Source: Minisyncoccota bacterium
GTDB lineage: Bacteria > Patescibacteriota > Microgenomatia > Levybacterales > UBA12049
Length of the DNA stretch: 9,805 bases
Assembly (NCBI GenBank): GCA_025449795.1
Contig: JANWIQ010000041.1
Location: forward strand, 1-9,805
Direction: 5' to 3'
Under the pieces are notes generated by a model, which made no database searches, was not told the DNA's origin, and saw only the letters and a list, made by a program, of their open reading frames with translations. The translations under genes were made by a program, and so were the position numbers. This document shows, in pieces, positions 6,365 through 9,805 of this stretch. Every line of letters starts with the position of its first letter. The first letter of the stretch is position 1.

Positions 6365-7774
6365 ATGCCAACCAAGAAAGTTTCAGATTCTCCTGTTGTT
6401 GCTATGGAAGACACGCAAGATGCTCCGGTTCAATCAGCACAAGATTTTGTGGGTTCTCCTCCGCGGGATGATGCAGGAATGAAGAATCAAGAATTAAGCA
6501 ATGAAGGCGAGGGAGTGATGCAAGAAGATAAAGAAGAACCCCAGGTTCAATTAGAAGTACAAGAGACAAACGATCAGCAGTCAGCAACCTCTTTCCAGCC
6601 AAGAAGTTTTGGTATGCGACCACATTTTCGTCCACGAAGTACCAACGACATCTCAAATCCCGCAGCGCTTCAAGGCCCAACAGAAGAAGTGCAAGGTGTG
6701 TTGGATGTACAAATGGAAGGACATGGATTTTTACGACCCAAATTTGTCCCTAGCAATAAAGATATTTATATTTCCCAATCCCAAATACGTCGGTTTATGC
6801 TTCGGGCTGGAGATTTGGTAGGGGGAGTAGCAAGGCCGCCAAAAGATAACGAGCGGTATTATGGACTCCTTAAGGTAGAAAAAGTAAATGGAGACGGAGC
6901 AGATACAGTACAAAAGCGACCATGGTTTGATGACCTTACGCCAGTGTATCCAAAAAAACAAATCATCCTTTCTACTGGCAAAACGCCACTTTCCACTCGT
7001 ATTATCGACCTTGTTGCACCAATTGGATTTGGGCAACGGGGTATGATTGTGAGCCCGCCAAAAGCTGGAAAAACAACGATTATTAAAGAAATTGCCGCAG
7101 GTATTTCCCAGAATTTTCCTCAGGTTCATCTTATGGCAGCACTCATTGCAGAGCGGCCGGAAGAAGTAACCGATATTTCCCAAAGCGTAAAAGGTGAAGT
7201 GGTCGCAAGTAATTTTGATGAATCACCAGAAAACCAAATTCGTGTGGCAGAAATTACGTTAGAACGGGCAAAGCGATTGGTAGAAATGGGTCGTGATGTG
7301 GTTATTTTACTTGATTCTATTACCAGACTTGCCAGAGCATATAATTTGGGTGTTGCCCCATCTGGGAGAACACTTTCCGGAGGATTTGACCCAGCAGCAC
7401 TTTTCCCGGCAAAAAAATTCTTTGGCGCAGCACGCAATTGCCAAGAAGGTGGAAGTCTTACCATTATTGGCACCGCACTTGTGGAGACAGGCAGTAGAAT
7501 GGATGACCTTATTTATGAAGAATTCAAGGGGACAGGCAATATGGAATTACATTTAGAGCGGGCACTGGCAGAGCGAAGAGTATTTCCGGCAATTAATATT
7601 GTAAAATCCGGTACGCGTGAAGAGCAGAGAATCCTTTCACCAGAAGTGTACCAACAGTTGGTGACCCTTCACAGAATGCTTGATATGCTTGGACAAGACC
7701 AGACAGAAGCATTTATCGAAAGACTTAACAAAACAGAGACGAATGAGGAATTCCTCAAGACCTTAGGAAAATAA
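6365..7774 (+). CDS. rho: Transcription termination factor Rho
   Basis: Rho is a hexameric RNA helicase/ATPase that loads on nascent RNA and stops RNA polymerase. The 469-residue product is longer than the roughly 420 usual. Residues 1-108 are acidic, Gln/Glu-rich and probably disordered, with no evident N-terminal helix bundle. The RNA-binding cold-shock-like domain spans about 109-180 (GVLDVQMEGHGFLRPKF, DIYISQSQIRRF). The ATPase domain follows: Walker A SPPKAGKT (230-237), the catalytic Glu263 in ERPEEVTD, Walker B DVVILLD (311-317) followed by SITRLARAYN, then FFGAARN and the EEFKGTGNMELHL region (385-397). The residue before the catalytic Glu is Ala262, where well-studied Rho proteins have Asp (LIDERPEEV). 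The start has no Shine-Dalgarno; ATG 6365 is the first in-frame Met after the promoter. It appears to be transcribed alone. Confidence 0.97.
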   Translation: MPTKKVSDSPVVAMEDTQDAPVQSAQDFVGSPPRDDAGMKNQELSNEGEGVMQEDKEEPQVQLEVQETNDQQSATSFQPRSFGMRPHFRPRSTNDISNPAALQGPTEEVQGVLDVQMEGHGFLRPKFVPSNKDIYISQSQIRRFMLRAGDLVGGVARPPKDNERYYGLLKVEKVNGDGADTVQKRPWFDDLTPVYPKKQIILSTGKTPLSTRIIDLVAPIGFGQRGMIVSPPKAGKTTIIKEIAAGISQNFPQVHLMAALIAERPEEVTDISQSVKGEVVASNFDESPENQIRVAEITLERAKRLVEMGRDVVILLDSITRLARAYNLGVAPSGRTLSGGFDPAALFPAKKFFGAARNCQEGGSLTIIGTALVETGSRMDDLIYEEFKGTGNMELHLERALAERRVFPAINIVKSGTREEQRILSPEVYQQLVTLHRMLDMLGQDQTEAFIERLNKTETNEEFLKTLGK

Positions 7775-7777
7775 CTT

Positions 7778-7838
7778 TGTCATTCCCGATCTAATTGGGA
7801 ATCCATCTTATAGATCCCGCATCAAGTGCGGGATGACA
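7778..7838. repeat. Double-hairpin palindromic element (copy 2, inverted relative to copy 1)
   Basis: It is bounded by TGTCAT (7778-7783) and ATGACA (7833-7838), three bases after the rho stop codon. It has two stem-loops: ATTCCCGAT/ATTGGGAAT (7782-7802) and ATCCCGCA/TGCGGGAT (7812-7834). Read on the minus strand it aligns with 45-73 over 29 bases with three differences. It could act as a 3' boundary of the rho mRNA, though no T-run follows. Confidence 0.75.
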
Positions 7839-7858
7839 CAATAACCGATTGTGTCAAT

Positions 7859-7887
7859 TTGACTCTCCTCTTTTGCTTTGCTATGAT
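7859..7887 (+). promoter_or_regulatory. Promoter of the M23 peptidase gene, TTGACT-17-TATGAT
   Basis: The -35 (7859-7864) and -10 (7882-7887) each differ from consensus at one base and are separated by 17 bases. Transcription would start near 7893-7895, at the base of a hairpin, about 28 bases before ATG 7922. Confidence 0.75.
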
Positions 7888-7893
7888 CAAATC

Positions 7894-7922
7894 CCTGCCT
7901 GTTGGCAGGTAGGTCTTACCTA
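7894..7922 (+). promoter_or_regulatory. Two adjacent hairpins in the M23 peptidase leader
   Basis: CCTGCC (7894-7899) pairs with GGCAGG (7904-7909). TAGGT (7910-7914) pairs with ACCTA (7918-7922), whose last base is the A of the start ATG. The only purine-rich ribosome-binding candidates (AGG at 7907-7909 and 7911-7913) are inside the stems. The arrangement suggests a structured 5' end that could stabilise the mRNA or limit translation; this is inference. Confidence 0.45.
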
Positions 7923-9076
7923 TGACGCGTCTTGTAAAGCTGGATCGAGCAAAGCATATATTCACCATATTTTCTACAGACGTTGCTGCGTTTGGAAAAT
8001 TCTTATTTTTCTATACAAAAAAACATGTCCAGACTGGATTTCAAGAATTTGAGAAGCAAAAAAATACCCTGGTAAAGCTTTTTATGATGCGACGGGGACG
8101 ATACAATCGTCCTTTTTTGCATATTGCCACCGTAGGACTGTTGACGGTTGGCATTATGATTGCTCCTGTCCTTGCCGATACCTATCCCATCTTTTCTTCC
8201 TCAGCCCAACAAATCCAGAGAATCCCATCCCCAGACACAAAAGACCAATCCCTTGAGGCAGACCAAAATGTTTTTAATACACAAATATCTGATAAGCCAC
8301 GGTCTGATATCGTAACGTATACGGTTGAGCGGGGAGATACCCTCTCTACTATTGCCCAAAAATTCAGCCAGCAAAATAATACCATCTCTGTTGATGCCAT
8401 TAAATGGCTTAACGACATGACGGATGATTCGGTAACGGTTGGTGACCAGATAAAAATTCCACCGGTCAGTGGCGTGGTAGTAAAAGTACAGTCAGGGGAT
8501 AGTATTTATTCTATTGCAAAGAAGTACAATACCAATCCCCAGAAAATTGCCGACTGGCCTTTTAATGACTTTGCCAATCCGGAAACCTTTACGCTTGTGG
8601 AGGGACAGCAGCTGATTGTCCCAGATGGTGTGCCGCCAGTTGACCAGCCAAGCTATCAGGCGCCAGCACTCCAGTATATTGCAACAAACGTGCCGTCTCA
8701 GATTGCCAGCGGAGGGAATTTTATTTGGCCAATTCAAGGACTTATTACCCAGTATTTTACTATTTATCATACTGGACTTGATATCGCAGGACCGGTCGGG
8801 ACTCCTATTTATGCTAGCCGCGCAGGGGTCATAGAAGAGGCATCGTGTGGATGGAATTATGGCTATGGGTGCCATGTGCTGATGAATAATGGTGGTGGAT
8901 TTTCCACCATGTATGCCCACATGGTGACAGCGCCATCTGTGTCTGTAGGACAAAGTGTGTCACAAGGAGAACTTATTGGCTATCGGGGCAGTACAGGTAA
9001 TTCTACAGGACCCCATACCCATTTTGAAATCCGCGTGAATGACCATGTGGTAAATCCGCTCTCTTACTTACCATAA
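7922..9076 (+). CDS. LysM-domain M23 family metallopeptidase (cell-wall endopeptidase)
   Basis: The 384-residue product probably cleaves peptide bonds in peptidoglycan outside the membrane. Residues 1-63 are a basic cytoplasmic or pre-sequence region (EKQKNTLVKLFMMRRGRYNR at 44-63). Residues 65-85 form a membrane anchor or signal helix ending LADT. LysM domain 1 is about 132-181 (TYTVERGDTLSTIA) and LysM 2 about 185-235 (VKVQSGDSIYSIAKKY). The M23 domain is 269-380, with zinc ligands His283 and Asp287 (HTGLD) and His367 of HTH (365-367), plus His333 in YAHM. All key residues are intact, so an active enzyme is expected. The long N-terminal extension before the helix is unusual for M23 proteins but, from memory, recurs in Patescibacteria. 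ATG 7922 follows a good promoter; later Mets (55, 56) are possible starts. It seems to be transcribed alone and is followed by a repeat. Confidence 0.95.
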   Translation: MTRLVKLDRAKHIFTIFSTDVAAFGKFLFFYTKKHVQTGFQEFEKQKNTLVKLFMMRRGRYNRPFLHIATVGLLTVGIMIAPVLADTYPIFSSSAQQIQRIPSPDTKDQSLEADQNVFNTQISDKPRSDIVTYTVERGDTLSTIAQKFSQQNNTISVDAIKWLNDMTDDSVTVGDQIKIPPVSGVVVKVQSGDSIYSIAKKYNTNPQKIADWPFNDFANPETFTLVEGQQLIVPDGVPPVDQPSYQAPALQYIATNVPSQIASGGNFIWPIQGLITQYFTIYHTGLDIAGPVGTPIYASRAGVIEEASCGWNYGYGCHVLMNNGGGFSTMYAHMVTAPSVSVGQSVSQGELIGYRGSTGNSTGPHTHFEIRVNDHVVNPLSYLP

Positions 9077-9079
9077 GAG

Positions 9080-9170
9080 AATACTACCAATAAGTACCAA
9101 TAATCCAATAAATACGGTAGAATATATTGAAATATTAGTAGTATTTGAAATTTGTGGCATTGGTAGTATT
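9080..9170. repeat. Repeat element with 12-bp perfect terminal inverted repeats (AATACTACCAAT)
   Basis: AATACTACCAAT (9080-9091) is exactly complementary to ATTGGTAGTATT (9159-9170). The interior shares TACCAATAAGTACCAATA with positions 5-22, and the right end resembles 136-156. It lies between the M23 gene stop and the tRNA locus, and five Ts end at 9173. It may be a small non-autonomous mobile element, or a long-range hairpin at the end of the M23 transcript. Confidence 0.7.
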
Positions 9171-9204
9171 TTTCTGGGCTTGTAGCTCAGTTGGTAGAGC
9201 GTTG

Positions 9205-9304
9205 GCCGCATAATTGGGCCATTAACATAGTGGTAGTGTGCTACATTCGCATTGTAGTTGCGGGAGTTCGATTCTCCCATGGTCCACACAAAGTGTGGTG
9301 CGGC
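9205..9304. repeat. Complementary ends GCCGCA / TGCGGC bracketing the nested tRNA
   Basis: GCCGCA (9205-9210) is the reverse complement of TGCGGC (9299-9304). In RNA this 6-bp GC-rich helix would bring the two halves of the outer tRNA together around the inner tRNA. In DNA it could be the terminal inverted repeat of an inserted cassette. Eight further bases (9305-9312) lie before the 3' half. No target-site duplication is visible. Confidence 0.6.
9216..9286 (+). tRNA. Complete tRNA-Ala(CGC), nested inside the interrupted tRNA-Ala
   Basis: It is 71 nt and folds fully. Acceptor GGGCCAT (9216-9222) pairs with ATGGTCC (9279-9285), with G3.U70. The D-stem is ACAT/GTGT with loop AGTGGTA (9229-9235). 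Anticodon stem CTACA/TGTAG surrounds TTCGCAT (9246-9252), anticodon CGC, reading GCG. The variable region is TTGC. The T-arm is GGGAG/CTCCC with TTCGATT, and the discriminator is A9286. CCA is not encoded (CAC follows). The 3' end overlaps a possible CCACAC/GTGTGG hairpin (9284-9298) that would compete with the acceptor stem. Confidence 0.9.
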
Positions 9305-9378
9305 ATCTAGGACATTCGCATTGCAAAGGTCGGGAGTTCGAATCTCCTCAAGTCCACCTACCATATAACAAATAGTAC

Positions 9379-9413
9379 TTGACATTTCCAATAGCATTTT
9401 CTACAGTGGAAAT
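9379..9413 (+). promoter_or_regulatory. Promoter TTGACA-17-TACAGT with an overlapping ATTTCCA/TGGAAAT inverted repeat
   Basis: The -35 is perfect (9379-9384); the -10 TACAGT (9402-9407) is weaker. A perfect 7-bp inverted repeat, ATTTCCA (9384-9390) and TGGAAAT (9407-9413), spans the promoter with 16 bases between the arms, so a repressor site is conceivable. Transcription near 9414 would leave a leader of only about 12 bases before ATG 9426. Confidence 0.6.
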
Positions 9414-9425
9414 ATCCTAGAGCAA

Positions 9426-9805
9426 ATGGAAGAAAAAACATCATTGCCTCAGACAGAAGAAACATCGCTTCCACTACCGGCACAGCCGAACATATTTTAC
9501 CAACTTCGAAATTTCTTTTCAGAAAAATCCCGGAGTTTCCAAGTGGCACTTCTTTTTATTGGTCTGGTTGTTCTTCTCATCCCGATATATGCTGGATTAC
9601 GGACCATTCTTTCTTCCCACGCTGACGTTGCGGGCATTAACTGTGTCCAGCCGCTTCCGTGTATGCTTAATGGTACCTGTCCTGTCCCCACGCCTACTCC
9701 TGCTATTGTCTGGTGTGAGCCTATCCCAAACAAAATTCAGCTCGAGAAGAAAAATCCAGTGACAACAACATGGAGGGTATCAAATCCATCGTCGCATGGA
9801 GAAAT
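9426..9805 (+). CDS. N-terminal part of a single-pass membrane protein, cut by the window edge
   Basis: The reading frame runs open from ATG 9426 to the end of the window: 126 codons plus two bases. Residues 1-38 are polar and acidic-to-basic (MEEKTSLPQTEETSLP at the start). A membrane helix lies at about 41-62 (VALLFIGLVVLLIPIYAGL). The presumed outer part has four cysteines in a Pro-rich stretch (CVQPLPCMLNGTCPVP and WCEP, about residues 73-98). The charge pattern around the helix allows an N-in, C-out topology. There is no ribosome-binding site, consistent with the short leader predicted from the promoter at 9379-9407. I do not recognise the family, and the missing C-terminus probably carries its main domain. 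Confidence 0.75.
   Translation, partial: MEEKTSLPQTEETSLPLPAQPNIFYQLRNFFSEKSRSFQVALLFIGLVVLLIPIYAGLRTILSSHADVAGINCVQPLPCMLNGTCPVPTPTPAIVWCEPIPNKIQLEKKNPVTTTWRVSNPSSHGE

Larger units (their letters stand above)
9176..9356 (+). tRNA. Interrupted tRNA-Ala(CGC); exon-like halves 9176-9204 and 9313-9356
   Basis: The 5' half gives acceptor GGGCTTG (9176-9182), a D-arm GCTC/GAGC (9185-9200), base 26 (9201) and the first three anticodon-stem bases TTG (9202-9204). The 3' half gives CA, the loop TTCGCAT (9315-9321, anticodon CGC), TGCAA, variable AGGTC, T-arm GGGAG/CTCCT with TTCGAAT, acceptor CAAGTCC (9349-9355) and discriminator A9356. Joined at 9204/9313 they form a canonical 73-nt tRNA with all stems paired and G3.U70, the AlaRS identity element. 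No sliding of the junction is possible. CCA is not encoded. The 108-base insert contains a complete tRNA-Ala. It may be a pseudogene or a functional split/intron tRNA. Confidence 0.75.

Noticed and set aside
9176..9222. The 5' tRNA half read as a separate complete tRNA
   Set aside because: After base 26 no anticodon arm or T-arm can be formed from the adjacent bases; only the distal segment at 9313-9356 completes every stem.
9068..9397. Minus-strand open frame across the repeat and tRNA locus
   Set aside because: It overlaps two structured tRNAs and a palindromic repeat; its apparent peptide is a translation of tRNA sequence.

Overview
The window looks like a piece of a small-genome, AT-rich bacterium of the Candidate Phyla Radiation (Patescibacteria), possibly Microgenomates-like. 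The evidence is indirect: most genes lack a Shine-Dalgarno sequence, there are several small orphan proteins, a sortase-like SPATGP tail, a Rho with a long disordered N-terminus, and a LysM-M23 peptidase whose N-terminal region resembles proteins I associate with that group. No rRNA or marker protein confirms the lineage.

Layout. Positions 1-253 hold short interspersed repeats. Positions 254-5323 are a tight four-gene minus-strand operon, in transcription order: a secreted DUF11-type protein with a sortase-like C-terminus, a proline-rich single-pass membrane protein, a lipoprotein, and a 940-residue polytopic membrane protein of GT-C/YfhO type. The two middle proteins appear to share a two-cysteine extracellular domain, so the operon probably builds or decorates part of the cell surface. 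A consensus promoter at 5405-5433 fires the other way into two small unrecognised genes (5444-5773 and 5796-6179). Then come rho (6365-7774) and a LysM/M23 cell-wall peptidase (7922-9076), each with its own promoter. The window ends with a tRNA locus (9176-9356) and the 5' part of a membrane protein gene (9426 to the edge).

The most striking feature is the tRNA locus. A complete tRNA-Ala(CGC) at 9216-9286 lies inside the anticodon stem of a second tRNA-Ala(CGC), whose halves are 9176-9204 and 9313-9356. Removing the 108 intervening bases restores a canonical 73-nt tRNA with every stem paired and the alanine identity pair G3.U70. The intervening segment has complementary ends (GCCGCA/TGCGGC). 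This could be a split or intron-bearing tRNA, or a tRNA gene broken by a cassette carrying its own replacement; sequence alone cannot decide.

Other notable points are three families of palindromic intergenic repeats, one with a compensatory base-pair change between copies; several heptanucleotide tandem repeats inside the large membrane-protein gene that could cause slippage; a 15-bp hairpin around that gene's start codon; an Asp-to-Ala change next to the catalytic Glu of Rho; and a probable leaderless transcript at 5444.
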